Shown here in pieces: positions 23,021 to 34,115 of a stretch of 64,000 bases of DNA. The notes beneath the pieces were generated by a model. It worked only from the letters and a program-made list of their open reading frames with translations, did no database searches and was not told where the DNA came from. The stretch is from Romanomermis culicivorax (Eukaryota; Nematoda; Enoplea; Mermithida; Mermithidae). Every line of letters begins with the position of its first letter. The stretch's first letter is position 1. The DNA is taken from the NCBI GenBank assembly GCA_963922205.1, contig CAWUHX010000222.1, positions 124,001 to 188,000 of the forward strand, written 5' to 3'. A program made the position numbers and the translations under genes.

Positions 23021-24720
23021 TTACTGTGGGTTAAAATGCCACTAGAGTCATAGGTGATTGCTGGGAAAATTACCTTCTCACCTATGGCTCTTGTCTAAGG
23101 GTTGTGTCTGCGCCTCACTGATGCCTGGGAAACATCAGTTGACATGCTCACTCAGCCTGAGACACACTCCCTCTGTGATATTGATCAGGTTGTCCGCTCG
23201 GGTAGGGGCACTGATTGATCAGCAGGTGACTGCCTTCAAAGCTTTAACTGCAGGTTTGAACGGGTTACACTCGGCCTCAGCTGGGTCGGTTGTTCAACTT
23301 ACGCAACCGTTAGGCATTTGCAGTCGTTACTGCCTGTGTCTAACAACCACAAGGGTTGACAACCTTCCTGGAAATTTTTATCTATTTTCTCACATTTCTT
23401 TCTCATCTATGATCTTCTTTAGTGTCCTCACCAGAATAATTCCTCAAGAATTACGGCACAGCCACTGGTTGGGCCGAGAGTGTAAAAGGCCACTCTGTAA
23501 TCATTCTTTACACTCAAACCCGTTCGTTAGCTGGCCTAATAATGTCCGCACTAGAGTCGCCCTTAATCCTGAGTCCGCCTCCGTTGGTTGTCCATATAGC
23601 ATAATACCGCTAGTCCGCCTAAGCGAAGGTGATCGAGTCCACCTAAACACATTACAACTGAGTCCGCCTTAGCTCCTCACTTTACACTCATTTAATCGAG
23701 ACAGACTGTACCCCTGATCTCAAGATGCTTTGAGTCCCGCCTCAAATCATAGGAGGAAGCCTGCATATCCCCACATCCATTAGGCACAGCTGGGCCAAGG
23801 ACCCCCATGCCACCCATTTACTAACTGAGTGTGTCAAAATAGCACCTTGGTACCTGGTGCTCTTGCCTCCAACTGGTGACCTAGCGATCCTCACTTCATC
23901 TCAGTGACTGGAATCCCGGCCACCAGCTGTATATAGTCCTCCTGGAGAGCTTGGGTTTTGTTCAAAATGTGCATTCCTGTTTTTGGGCACAGTTGTAGAA
24001 TACGTGCGAATGTCATCCCCTTGGGAACCTCCTGTCTAGTCATCACACTTTTCAGAAATCGCAATTGCTCCTAGTGAGTGAGGCCAATTGCGTAATAGTG
24101 CATCCCCTTTGCGTAGTCTGGTGTGTAAACTAATTTTGTCCCTATCTATTTACACCCACTAAGTTTAGTTTAAGTTGTCCCCCTTTACTTATTAATTCTT
24201 AAGCTACTTCAGGCGCTAATCCTGGTGAGTAGGACTTTGCCAGTTATGAGCTCTCCCATATCCAAGGTTTTGTGAACTAGCACAAGGGACTTAACCTCCA
24301 AATAAAATTCCCTTTTGGGCGGGTTTATCCGTACTCGAGTCCTTACATCGTCCTTCTTTTCAGTTGGGAAACCACCATTTCATTCAAAAATTTATTCACT
24401 TTTGGTTTAAAATAACCGGGTGTAGCCCCATTTTTCTTCACTAAAGTTTGCGATGTATAATTTTTCCCTCTCTTTACATACAGGTTACCCCCTTTAAGTA
24501 CATAGGTAATCAGATAAATTCCCTTCTGAGTCAGCCTATCTTTCTGGCCCTTCTGAGGGCTAAAACCTTGTTCTTTTCTAGCCCCATCGTTGAGTGGTTG
24601 CTAGTTATTGTAAAGAACAAGCATTAAAGCCTCAAAAACGCCCTCGCAAAAACGATCTCGTAATTCCCACGCCTCTTTGCCGCGAGACCACAAGAGTAAT
24701 ACTTACCTCATTTTCACAAA
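23021..24720. other. No gene seen; possible leader of the downstream gag
   Basis: A plus-strand frame at 23058-23672 is long but has no family motif and crosses repeated phrases. ACTGGTGACCTAGCG near 23871 resembles the TGGTGACC primer-binding site seen at 28961 in another element, but no LTR end could be confirmed next to it. Confidence 0.3.
23553..23672. repeat. Short phrase repeat GAGTCCGCCT
   Basis: GAGTCCGCCT or a close variant occurs about five times between 23553 and 23672 at uneven spacing of 17-40 bases. It may be the relic of another short tandem array like those at 20.9 and 22.2 kb. Confidence 0.45.
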
Positions 24721-25964
24721 ATAGAGACACCTAGACGTTCCTGTCATTTTAGTACTAAGCTTAAGCAGACAAGTGAGCCCCTCTCTATTCAGTTTGATGA
24801 AGTAGCTTCACAGGCACGATTATCAGTCTCAGCTACCTTTCAGGAAGATGAACTCTCAACTAAGAAGTCAGAAGTTGATCTACCTTCACAGATTGAGAAT
24901 AAAGTTCAAGCTGCATTTGAGAATGCCCTTGGACCGCTCAACCAAAAGCTGGAGGCTATGAATGACAGAAGGCACCCTCCTGTGTCCAGCTTCATGGCCC
25001 CTCCTGCCTTTTCACCTGCTTTTGGTGAGTCTATAACCGATTTTATATCTCACTTGACTCGTTTCTTCACACTTCACAGGGTAACAGAAACAGATCATGC
25101 ATATAAAGTCGCGTTTCTGGAGTCTTGCCTAACAGGTTTTTCTCTTGCATCCTACTGGGACTTTATCAGTGGTACTCCGCAGCCTAGCCGCTACGCAGAG
25201 TTCACGGCTTTTCTTAGGAAAGACTTTCTGGTAGCTCCTGACTCAGATCTGCATCAGCAGTTGATCCAAGATCGTCTGCAGAAGCTGACTGAGTCTGCCA
25301 TAGTCTACCTTGAGCACCTTAAGAGACTGCCCAGGGTGGCATCTCTGGATCTCATGACTGACGTTAGGGATTCAATTATAAAACCTATCTTTCTGGGAGG
25401 GTTGAAACCAGTCCTTGAGATAGTATTAAGCTCAGGGAGTTCACAACTCTTGAAGAGACTCTCAAAGCAGCTTGTTACGCAGAATCACAGAGTTTTCGGG
25501 ATGAGATTAGGTTTACTGCCCCATCTAATGCTGTTTCCTCTTCAGAACAAAGGACCACTGACAACATCAGGTCAATGTCAAATCAAAGGGGCACTGCTCA
25601 ACGTCCATCCGCAACGCCGTCCGACGAGATTCAACGTTTACAATCGGAGATGGCCCGGCTTAGGGCTCACATTGCATGACTTACGGCTCAGCAAATGGTT
25701 TTGCCTCCGAGAAACCAGATGCCATCAACGATGCCGTCGGTGCACATCCAAAATGCTGGCGATAGCCTGTCAGGTGCACATTTACAGATGTGCTCGTACC
25801 ATGGAAGCTGCACCCACAACCAGGCTAGTTCCCGGGCCCAACATCCCAACAGCGCCCGCCCTAGCAACACCACCGCCACCGGCACCAGTCCTTGCTATTT
25901 TTGTCGAAGGAGTGTGGGACCTCAGTGGCAAAAACTGAACTGGATGGGTAGGTACACACTTTAA
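24721..25964 (+). pseudogene. Ty3/gypsy Gag, broken
   Basis: The open frame begins after a TAA at 24661; the first ATG in it is only at 24958, although coding-like sequence starts near 24721. Capsid signatures follow: DFISHLTRFFTLHRVTETDHAYKVAFLESCLTG, then LHQQLIQDRLQKLTESAIVYLEHLKRL, both typical of gypsy retrotransposon Gag. Near 25430 the frame slips by one base to one reading EFTTLEETLKAACYAESQSF, and a TGA at 25675-25677 interrupts that. The end carries CSYHGSC and CYFC, which look like a nucleocapsid zinc-binding region. No protease or reverse transcriptase follows, so the element is truncated. Confidence 0.7.
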
Positions 25965-26041
25965 AGTTATACTGGGTTACTGTAAATGCTAGGTTACACT
26001 ACTTATTAACGTTTCATGCTTCATTCGTGTTTATGTTTCAG

Positions 26042-26629
26042 GTGTTGGCCGCAAGGAAGGACGGCAATGAAAACAGACGACGTCAGCAAGCGAGCGGCAA
26101 ACAGAGAAGTCGGTAAGTTTCTCAGCTCAAAAAGTGATGTCTCAGACTAATCTCAAGTCCTACGATGCATCCAATGGGTGAGTTTCTTGTTTATTCGGTT
26201 GACTCTGGTAAACGCAGTAACCACTCAAAAATATATACAAGTCAGCGGGTTTCTATTTACAGGTGACGAACACGAAGACGAACAAGCGCGACGATCTGGA
26301 TGACGAAAACGATGAAGATAATACACTCAAAAGTAAGTTTTACATGCATTATATATAGTAAATTTGTGACATAAAAACTTACAAAAAAACAAAATGTTTC
26401 TAATTTATTTTCTTATTTTTTCGTCTTTTTCTTCATAGGATTCCATCGAATGACGCAAATCAGCGTTCGAGCTGACCTTTTGGTGAGTTACTATCTTAAA
26501 TTTTATCTAATTTTATGTTTCTAATCTTTTTTTATTCATTTAGGCGGCGTTGCTTTTGAAGAAGCGAAGGCCGCAACGACAAATGGGAAGAAAAACAAAA
26601 GTCGGACGATGACGTCAATGAAGAAACAG
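26042..26629 (+). other. Four short exon-like segments with strong splice sites
   Basis: Four segments are each bounded by an acceptor and a donor: 26042-26112 (TTTCAG / GTAAGT), 26263-26332 (TTTACAG / GTAAGT), 26439-26482 (TTCATAG / GTGAGT) and 26544-26629 (TTTAG / GTTAGT). Introns would be about 150, 106 and 61 bases and are A/T-rich. The segments are purine-rich and would encode Lys/Arg/Asp/Glu-rich peptide. I could not find one phase that stays open across all four: the best joins the first two and ends at a TGA in the second. It may be a decayed gene tail or a spliced non-coding transcript. Confidence 0.4.
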
Positions 26630-27102
26630 GTTAGTTACTGTAGCTTAGTTTCTATGTTTCTTACATTTTCCTCCCCTAAGAGCAGATCTCCTGGGACGCA
26701 AACAGAATTCTCTGCTTCTAAATATAGTTTCTTCATTCTAAAGTCTCTAATCTCATTTTCAGTATCTCCTCAAGTTGAATTTCTTTTCGAGTTTCTTTTT
26801 CCAGTAACTCCTATTCTGTTTCCTCAATCACTTCATAAGTTTCTTTTCCCGAGTTTCAGTTTTCCTATGCTCAAATTGTCTCCTTTTCTTTTCTTCGTTG
26901 TTTCTATTCCTTCTTTTTATGTCTCTTTCTCAGTGGTTTCAGTTCCTTGGTAGACGATCAGGCGGCATAATTTACTCAGGGCGGCTACTCACTAAAAAAA
27001 TTAAATGAAAAAAATATTTCAGTTTCACAAAAATACAATTTCATAAAAATATAAATAAATTTTTTTTGTTCTTTTCTTCTTTTCTTTTCGCTGGTTTCTC
27101 TA
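26630..27102. other. No gene seen; pyrimidine-rich
   Basis: About 26640-26950 is T/C-rich on the plus strand and gives a low-complexity Phe/Ser-rich frame with no motif. The remainder is A/T-rich. Confidence 0.35.
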
Positions 27103-27579
27103 CTATGGGTGCTGGCGTCGACCTTGTCGTTCCAGTCTCTCACAGTTCCATTGATTTGCGTAAAAATGCAAATGGGCGTAGGTGTAATCGCGAAGTAATG
27201 GTTGCACTTTGTCGTCTGGGAATTGTCGGGCGATGTTGTACGACCGCAAAAAACAAAACAGGTCCTGGATCTTGCACCACCGGTTCACTTTGTTGGCGAA
27301 CCGAATTTTGAAGGCCTTTGAAGCCTCGACAGTTTCTCGTTCGATGCGGGCCTCCATTTCTCGTCGTCGGTCTCCAGCGCGTGGCAACGGTTCACGCGGT
27401 GTCTCATTTTGTTGCCGCGGTTGTTGTTGTGGCTGCGGCTGCGGTTTTGGTCCCTGGGGGGCGCCTTGATAATTGCGGGGCGGTGGCGGAAACGTCCTCC
27501 TAGCAGGCATGCAAACGTCCTTTGATTGCTGCGATAAGGCCTCAAAAATTCGATTATGCAAATGAGGGGAAATTGACAA
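27103..27579 (-). CDS. Hypothetical basic protein, possible Gag-like
   Basis: A 158-codon frame whose composition suggests true coding: a Pro/Gln-rich basic N-terminal third (PRNYQGAPQGPKPQPQPQQQ), then a Glu/Arg-rich helix (DRRREMEARIERETVEASKAF), then a mixed domain with NRWCKIQDLFCFLRSYNIARQFPDDKVQPLLRDYTYAH. The opposite strand is also open but low-complexity. I do not recognise the family. The basic linker followed by a small helical domain would fit the start of a retroelement Gag, but nothing downstream supports this. Confidence 0.4.
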   Translation of the reverse strand: MSISPHLHNRIFEALSQQSKDVCMPARRTFPPPPRNYQGAPQGPKPQPQPQQQPRQQNETPREPLPRAGDRRREMEARIERETVEASKAFKIRFANKVNRWCKIQDLFCFLRSYNIARQFPDDKVQPLLRDYTYAHLHFYANQWNCERLERQGRRQHP

Positions 27580-28072
27580 ACTTCTGTGACAAGGTGACTG
27601 TAGTTTCCAATCCTCATTCTCAGTTAAACTAAATGATTCAATCTCTGTTTATTTTTCTTCCTCATTTTCATACTTCCTGATCTTTCTCAAACGTTTTTCA
27701 TTCAGAGGATCACTGATCTCATGGCTGTTCTCAATTGCTTGGGGTCCTTGAGCACCCCTACGGAATCCGGAAATGATAAAAAAATTTGAGCATGATTCTC
27801 ATTGTGGAAAAATTTTGGCGAATTTAAAACCAAAGGGATGCATTTTGGTATCTTTTAAAAGATCAAAATCTCAAAATTTTCCAGTGCTTTGCGCCGGTCA
27901 TGGATATAAAAATCAATATTTTGTATCAAGCGCGGCAGTTAGCATGTCTACTTCCACTTACTGATAAATTTTCAACAGTTGCTATCAATCGAGTTAGCTC
28001 ATCTCATTTTCTAATCCTTAACACTCAGTATTTCACTGAAAATAGCGATGTTTCGTCAATGCTCAACAGTTT
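27580..28072. repeat. 91-bp tandem duplication that served as insertion site
   Basis: TCAACAGTTGCTATCAATCGAGTTAGCTC...ATTTTCTAAT starts at 27972. The flanks of the adjacent LTR element, read across it (TCAACAGTTTCTAT at 28063-28076, then CAACCAAGTTAGC...ATTTTGTAAT from 34471), give a second copy 91 bases along. The first copy is therefore a paralogous empty site and fixes the element's edges. The rest of the interval shows nothing else. Confidence 0.75.
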
Positions 28073-28076
28073 CTAT

Positions 28077-28955
28077 TGTAACGTACCTGCTAAAGCAGTA
28101 CTGTAAATATGTAGCATACTGTATGTAATAGACATTTATTAAATATTATTAATTTTCACATTTTATCGTCTCAAGGATGTCTGGGATTCACACCCAAACA
28201 TTCCTACAAAATTACGTGAAGTACTTTATTTTGATCCGTTCACACCCCGATAGCCCAATTAAGATGCGCCAATTAATTTGCACAAACGGCAGCTGTTCCC
28301 CTAGAACCTACACTAAACTACACATTCCACAGCTACCGTAATCCCCCGTAAAAATCGTAAACAACACCTGCACACAGTAAAATACGTAGAAGCCCCCCTG
28401 TACAGTAGTCTCAAGTGTAACAGTAGCGGCGGCCCCACAAAACATGTGTATACAGAGAAACCGATACAGGAAGCATGCACAGAAGCACAGAGGTGTGGCC
28501 AAGCCCACCGTAGAAAGCAAGTAAAGCACAGAAAGCATACGGTACCAGAAAAGCATTAAAGAGGCGTAATTAAGAAAGCATAAAAAGCGTAGCAGGAAAC
28601 AACGATTGGCGGAAGAAGATGGACAGAAGCTCGACCTCCCGCAGCGCCCAGGGAGTGGCCAGAATCGCCGTATAAAAGAAGAAGCAAAGCATGATTTTAT
28701 TCATTCTTGTATCGTTCAATTTTTCGACCCCGCGCCCATATTTGCAAGCATTGTTTTGAGAGCGAGTCTCATTTTATTCGGAAGCAATTAAGCCGTGTAT
28801 ACTCGCCGCGTTATCGTATCATTGTCGTATCGACGTCTGAAGCAGCCGTCGAGTATTGTAAAGCCGTTTATTATCGCCCCCATCCCGTCGTTTGTCCCGG
28901 CCGTATTGACCGATTGGTTAGGAGTAAAGTACCTCACACAAATCTGGTCGTTACA
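28077..28955 (+). repeat. 5' long terminal repeat, 879 bp
   Basis: It begins TGTAACG after the CTAT duplication and ends GTTACA at 28955, five bases before the primer-binding site. The last 351 bases are repeated at 34116-34466. TATAAAA at 28671-28677 suggests the promoter. Confidence 0.85.
28671..28677 (+). promoter_or_regulatory. LTR TATA box
   Basis: TATAAAA lies within the LTR, preceded by a G/C-rich stretch. The same word is present at the matching position (34182-34188) in the truncated 3' LTR. Transcription would start about 25-35 bases downstream and run through gag. Confidence 0.6.
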
Positions 28956-28960
28956 TATTT

Positions 28961-28973
28961 TGGTGACCGTACC
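28961..28973 (+). other. Primer-binding site
   Basis: TGGTGACCGTACC starts five bases after the LTR end. It begins with TGG, complementary to a tRNA CCA end. Which tRNA is used cannot be told from this sequence. Confidence 0.6.
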
Positions 28974-28976
28974 ATT

Positions 28977-30758
28977 ATGTTAACTAGTAGAACTCCCAGC
29001 CCCCAATTAGGTGTACTCTTATCTGGGCATTTAGAAGCATTAGATAACACAGTAGTAATCATTTCCTACAGTAAGACAGTATTCGCAGAAAGCAAACTGG
29101 AAATCCCCTCCAACGAAGCATTAAGCGATACATTTAAACGAATACAGCGTGAAGCAAAAATTGAAGCATTTAAGCAGAAATCCCTTCGTAAACCAAGAAT
29201 GACCCACCAAACGCAAGATCATTTAGGAGAAATCGTTAGAGAACAGATAAACGATTTGTTTTCAGAACATTTTCGTACCCTACACACACAATTGAATCAG
29301 AATACAGTAAACCCTACCCTAATAGACGATCTAAGAACAGCAAACATTCGTAATAACATGGCACATAATTTCTACGCGAAACCTACAGTATTCACGGGCG
29401 GCGTGACCCAACATTTTGGAGAATGGAACAAAAGATTAGAACAATTCATGGCACTCCAAGGCATGAAAGATACAGACGTACAGTTAAAGTTGGCATGTTT
29501 AGAAATTCATTTAGGAGGAGCCGCGTTAGCAGAATTCAAAAGTTTAGCAAATTCCGAAAACCCTCCCCACACATACGAGCAGTATAAAGTCGCATTACAG
29601 GCATTTTTCCCAAACAATAGAGATAATGAGCTACATCAACAATTCTTACACGAAAGAAAACAAAAGCGATCAGAAACAGTAACAGAATTCTGATTTGATC
29701 TAGAACATCTCGCAACCCTCGCCTACCCTAACTTTAACACAGACGCATGAGAAATGATCATAAAACCCCTCTTTGTAGAAGGCATGCAAAACGAAATCAG
29801 GGAAGCAATTAAGAATAGAAGGTTCACAACTCTAAAAGAAATGTCAGACGAAGCAGCTTACATCGAACAGCAAATTCTTAGAAATGAGTTAAAGTCTAAC
29901 GCCCTTCCCTTCATACCCCCAAAACCCGAACCCATCTTTTCCCTCACCAAAAACACAGACCAACAGGATCTTTTGCATCAGTTAGAACAACAAGTAAAAG
30001 ATTTACAGTTGCAGATCAAACAAAAACCTCAACCCCCACAACAGAGTAGCTACAACAATTTCAGTAACAACACTTTCAGCAGGAATAATGCTTACAGGAA
30101 CAATACCACCCCCAGGCAACCCACATGCTTCCAGTGTGGACAAATCGGACACGTAGCTCGTAATTGTAAATCAGTAGGCACCCGAAAATCATGTGAAATC
30201 TGTTTCCGTAATAATCACAGTACGCGTGATTGTAAAAGCCGATGCATCCACTGCTCCCAAACAGGACATAGATCAGATAACTGCCTTTCAAAACCCTATT
30301 CCAATTTTCAATGTTTCACATGCAAGCAGAGAGGTCATACAAGCAGGTATTGCCCAAATCAGCAGAGTTGTAATATTCAAAATTGCATTGAGTACAGGCA
30401 ACCCCAACCCCTCATGGACATTGATGACCCCGCATTTTACTCAAAATTACCGGCCATAACTAATGGCCCTCAGACTACTTTAGGAACTATCATGCCCAAC
30501 ACCCACCGCCGTAGTGACGAATACGTCCTTGATCTGGACGTACCCGATTGGTGCGCCATGTCACCACCCCCCACGCCTGAAGCCGCAAAAATCAAAAAAT
30601 CGCCGCCCAATCCCCCGAAAGCAAGACACAATGCCACCCACCGCCCCCGAAACCCTGTCGAAAACAGGCCCCAACTTGTTGTCCCTTCTCCATGGCCTGA
30701 CCCCCGAACCCTACCAATTCCGCCCCCGCCAAACACTTCTACCGACCCCCATAAGTAA
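28977..30758 (+). pseudogene. Gag with four CCHC zinc knuckles, two in-frame TGA
   Basis: The first in-frame ATG after the primer-binding site is at 28977, leaving a leader of only about 20 bases. The capsid part includes FGEWNKRLEQFMALQGMKD and ELHQQFLHERKQKRSETVTEF, a gypsy-type Gag pattern. The nucleocapsid part has four CX2CX4HX4C knuckles in a row (CFQCGQIGHVARNC, CEICFRNNHSTRDC, CIHCSQTGHRSDNC, CFTCKQRGHTSRYC) at about 30127-30345. TGA codons at 29691-29693 and 29748-29750 interrupt an otherwise continuous frame. Each could come from CGA by C-to-T change. The frame ends at TAA 30756-30758, overlapping the next gene, which is in the +1 frame. Confidence 0.85.
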
Positions 30759-32760
30759 GCAAGTCCAAACCCCATCCCATAACTCAACTTCTAAAGTTTT
30801 ACAGAACCTTCAGATTGCAAACCGGCCACCCCCCCAGCGCAAAACCGCAAAACGACAACACCAAAAGCCCCAACACCAAACCGGCCACAACGAAAACATA
30901 CAGTGCCCCGCCGCCTCCACTAAAACATTCTATTGGCCGATGTTTTGTATTTTTCTTTGTATAATAATCCCCACATCATGTAGTGCCCAATTTCAGATGT
31001 GTGGAACTTCATTGAGCGGTCACTCAGTCAGCATACCGAAACTTGTATCATGCATGCCCCCTTCCACAGTAGACAAACCCGTACAAACATTCGGAAAAAT
31101 CTATATCCCCTCCACTAAGCCCCACATTACAGACGCATACAAATGCAGTGTTCGCAAACGCAAAATTTGTACTAATACAGGATTTTTTGGATCAAAAGGT
31201 ATTGTCTTCGACCAAACCGAAATGCAAAATCTAACCCCACATGTTTGTAAGGCAATCGTTATAGACAAAGAACACAATGGTCAAAAATTATACGAAACCC
31301 AACCAGGATTTTGGTCAACAAATAACTCCCTAAGCATAGAATACACATGGTGTTGTACAGACCATTGTACCTCGGTCACTAACGTCATCATAGAAATAGG
31401 ACAAATAGCATCTTGGAATGGAAAATCTATGACAGGTACATTAGGCGACCTAGGGTCATGCAAACCAACATCAGGTCATTGTGTCACAGCCGACGGATCC
31501 ATTATCTGGAACGAAACAGCATTTGAAAACTTATGCCCCTTCGAATACAAAAATACACATCCCATAAAACTCACGCCAACCCACATGATAATAGAAGAGC
31601 TACAAGGTGCATTTTCGGTTAAAAACACACTCTTTTCAAACCCCAATTGCCCAGAAATCCAAGACAGCATTCTAACCGAACAAGGCATTATTGTACAATT
31701 AGACAAAAGCACACCACATCCTAACACATTTTTAACCCCAAAAACCAACAAAACTCATACTACACTATACGATTTTGATGATTTTGAACCCATCAATGCA
31801 AAACTAAACTATTTAGCAGACAAAATACAGGAATTCGAAATTCAAAATTTCAAAAATGTATGGAATGAACTATGCAGACGGGCACAGCGTCACCTTGATC
31901 TCGTATGGCAAATTTTACGTCTTGATGCAACCCTTGGAGCCCGTGCATTCCTACACGAAAGGACATCATAGCAGAATTCACAGGAGAAGCCCTCACAGTC
32001 TGGCCCTGCAAGCAGGTAAAGGCATCCAAAGTCTTTTACAATCATAAAATCAACCAAACATGCTACAAACTTTTGTCCATTCTCGTAGGAACTGAACTCA
32101 TGTTTTCAAATCCAGGTGGCAACCATTTGACCCCTTTCTCACAAACCGTCGACTGCCATCACATGCATGTAGCCCTTTACAAACAGAATAATACATGGGT
32201 AAGTGAAACAGGATCCCCGCATGTCACAAATTTACCTTTAGAAATCGTCTGGAACCAAAATTTCTCCCTTTTTCATTTTAATACACCCGCCATTTTTCAT
32301 GATCAACTTGCAACTATTTCAACCAACTTACTCTTTTTGAAACAATACATTTACAAAACTCACACACTCGAAAATGTTGTCCAAAAACTTGTCAATTACA
32401 CCGCCCAAATGTCTCTCAATTCCGATACAGTTTACAACATGATCTCAGGCACTGGCCAAGCACTCGGAAATACACTCTCTGGCGCCGGTCAAGGCATAGA
32501 ACATGTAATAACCGATACCACCCCAAAGTCTCACGGACGGATTAAACAATTTACTCAAAGGACACCTGCAAAACATTATCAATCTCGCCGTTATTACTGT
32601 AGTTATTGCAGGCCTCTTTTATTCATTTCTCGTTTTTCGAAAATATTTCCCCTCTCCAAAGCATCATGCCACAAACGAACATGCATACGAAATACCATCA
32701 AACAACAGACATTTACATGAGACCATACCCCCATCATTCGGCCATGCTCTCTTAGAATTA
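30514..32760 (+). pseudogene. Env-like membrane glycoprotein, placed before protease
   Basis: This frame overlaps the end of gag in the +1 phase. A basic, Pro/Gln-rich linker comes first, then a hydrophobic signal-like segment at 30928-30987 (FCIFLCIIIPTSCSA). The Cys-rich ectodomain has several N-glycosylation sites and a paired pattern around WCCTDHC and GHCVTADGSIIWNE...LCPFE, which recalls glycoproteins of some negative-strand viruses captured by retroelements. A membrane segment IINLAVITVVIAGLFYSFLVF lies at about 32572-32634, followed by a ~40-residue tail. Two compensating one-base slips, near 31957 and near 32500-32530, break it, and a TAG lies at 31969-31971. Downstream of the second slip the frame runs without a stop into the protease. 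Env-like function is inferred from signal, Cys pattern, glycosylation sites and anchor. Confidence 0.62.
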
Positions 32761-33374
32761 GCTAATCATCGTGGGGCACAAACACAGCAGAAATACGTCC
32801 TTGTCGATATTGATACCCCCCGAACTCTGGCAATCGAACTCATTAATCAAATTCACCAATCTGTATCAAATACGCCACCCCAAAATGTACCTGAGAAACA
32901 TACCCCTCATATTCCAATCACACTTAATGGCAAATTAATGACAAAAGGCATGATTGACACTGGTGCAGTTTACTCACTCATTGATTCCCGAATCACTCAA
33001 ATCCTACAGTTAGACATGAAACCCCCGCTAGTCCAAGCAAAAGCAGCAAATAACCTTCCGATTCACTTTGTAGGAACCACTTTTGTCACTGTGACAGCCC
33101 AAACAATCCAGGAAACAATCATGGTCCATGTCCAGAAAGATTGCACAGCAGACATTCTTCTAGGCAAAAACTTTCTCAGTCGATTTTCGGAATACACTAT
33201 CAACAATCAAAAATCACAGGTCAAATTTGGCAATGTCATACTACCTTGTGATGGCCTAGAATATAGCCCCCTCTCAACTCGTGGTGGAACTTATCTAGAT
33301 GAGAAATTAGAATTACCACCCCGTACAGTAACCGAATTTACTGTCCCCCTTGCCCAAATCGTACCTACAAGTTA
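32761..33374 (+). pseudogene. Retroelement aspartic protease, fused to Env tail
   Basis: The active-site motif is IDTGAVYSLID (about 32953-32985), and the conserved second-half motif ILLGKNFLSRF lies near 33154-33186. This protease would cut the Gag and Pol polyproteins. The domain itself is uninterrupted and in the same phase as the Env membrane anchor, with no stop or start required between them. It ends at TAA 33373-33375, and reverse-transcriptase sequence resumes in another phase just upstream of that stop, so a one-base slip separates it from the rest of Pol. Confidence 0.8.
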
Positions 33375-34115
33375 AACAGCTCGAATTTACTCCGAAACCC
33401 AAGCAGAATCCCAAAGTCCATTTCGCAGCTTGTATATCTGAGAATCAAAACAGTCGCATACGCATATCGGTCCTAAACACACAAGAAACAGCCCAAATTC
33501 TTTACCCTGGAACATGCATTGGTACAGTCTCATGTTATATCCCAAAACAAAATACTCCCGCTAACGTAACCCCTTCCATGCAAAACCAGCCCAACCGTTT
33601 TGATACATTCACATGGTTAAAAGAAAATGTTAATTTAACCTCCAGTGACCTCACAGAAGCAGAAAAAACGCAACTCCTACATGCCCTATCGAAGTACCCT
33701 ACATTATATGCTAAATCCAAAATGGATGTAGGCAGAACCACCCTCGTTTCACATACAATTGACACCAATGGCTCCCAACCCGTACGTAGACAACTTTATC
33801 GGACTTCCCCAAAAGAAAAGCAAATCATACAAGCAGAAGTTGAGCAACTCGCAGCAGCAGGTGTCATAAGCCAAAGCAATTCCCCCATGGTGTACCAACA
33901 CAGTTTTAGTTCCCAAAAAAGATGGAGGCCATCGTTTATGCATTGATTTTCGAGGCCTCAACAAAGTCACAAAAAAAAGATACCTACCCCCTTGCCCCGG
34001 ATAGACGAAATTTTAGACACCCTCCGTGGAATGAAATATTTTACATCCCTTGACCAATCCAATGCATACTATTCCATTCCCATAGCACAAGCAGACAGAG
34101 AAAAAACGGCCTTTA
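33350..34115 (+). pseudogene. Reverse transcriptase, N-terminal part only
   Basis: A linker domain is followed by the fingers (TVLVPKKDGGHRLCIDF then RGLNKVT) and by domain A, PRIDEILDTLRGMKYFTSLD with the first catalytic Asp, then YYSIPIAQADREKTAF. The sequence stops there at 34115 because LTR sequence follows directly, so the YxDD box, RNase H and integrase are gone. Frame slips occur near the CCCCC run at about 33881-33885, the run of eight A at about 33971-33978, and near 34000. Two of the three sit in homopolymers. Confidence 0.85.

Noticed and set aside
27209-27503. Plus-strand frames opposite the Pro/Gln-rich minus frame
   Set aside because: They give Cys/Gly/Val-rich low-complexity peptides typical of antisense to CAG/CCN codons.
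30470-30787. Minus-strand Gly-rich frame opposite the gag/env overlap
   Set aside because: It mirrors the Pro-rich coding sequence on the other strand and has no motif of its own.
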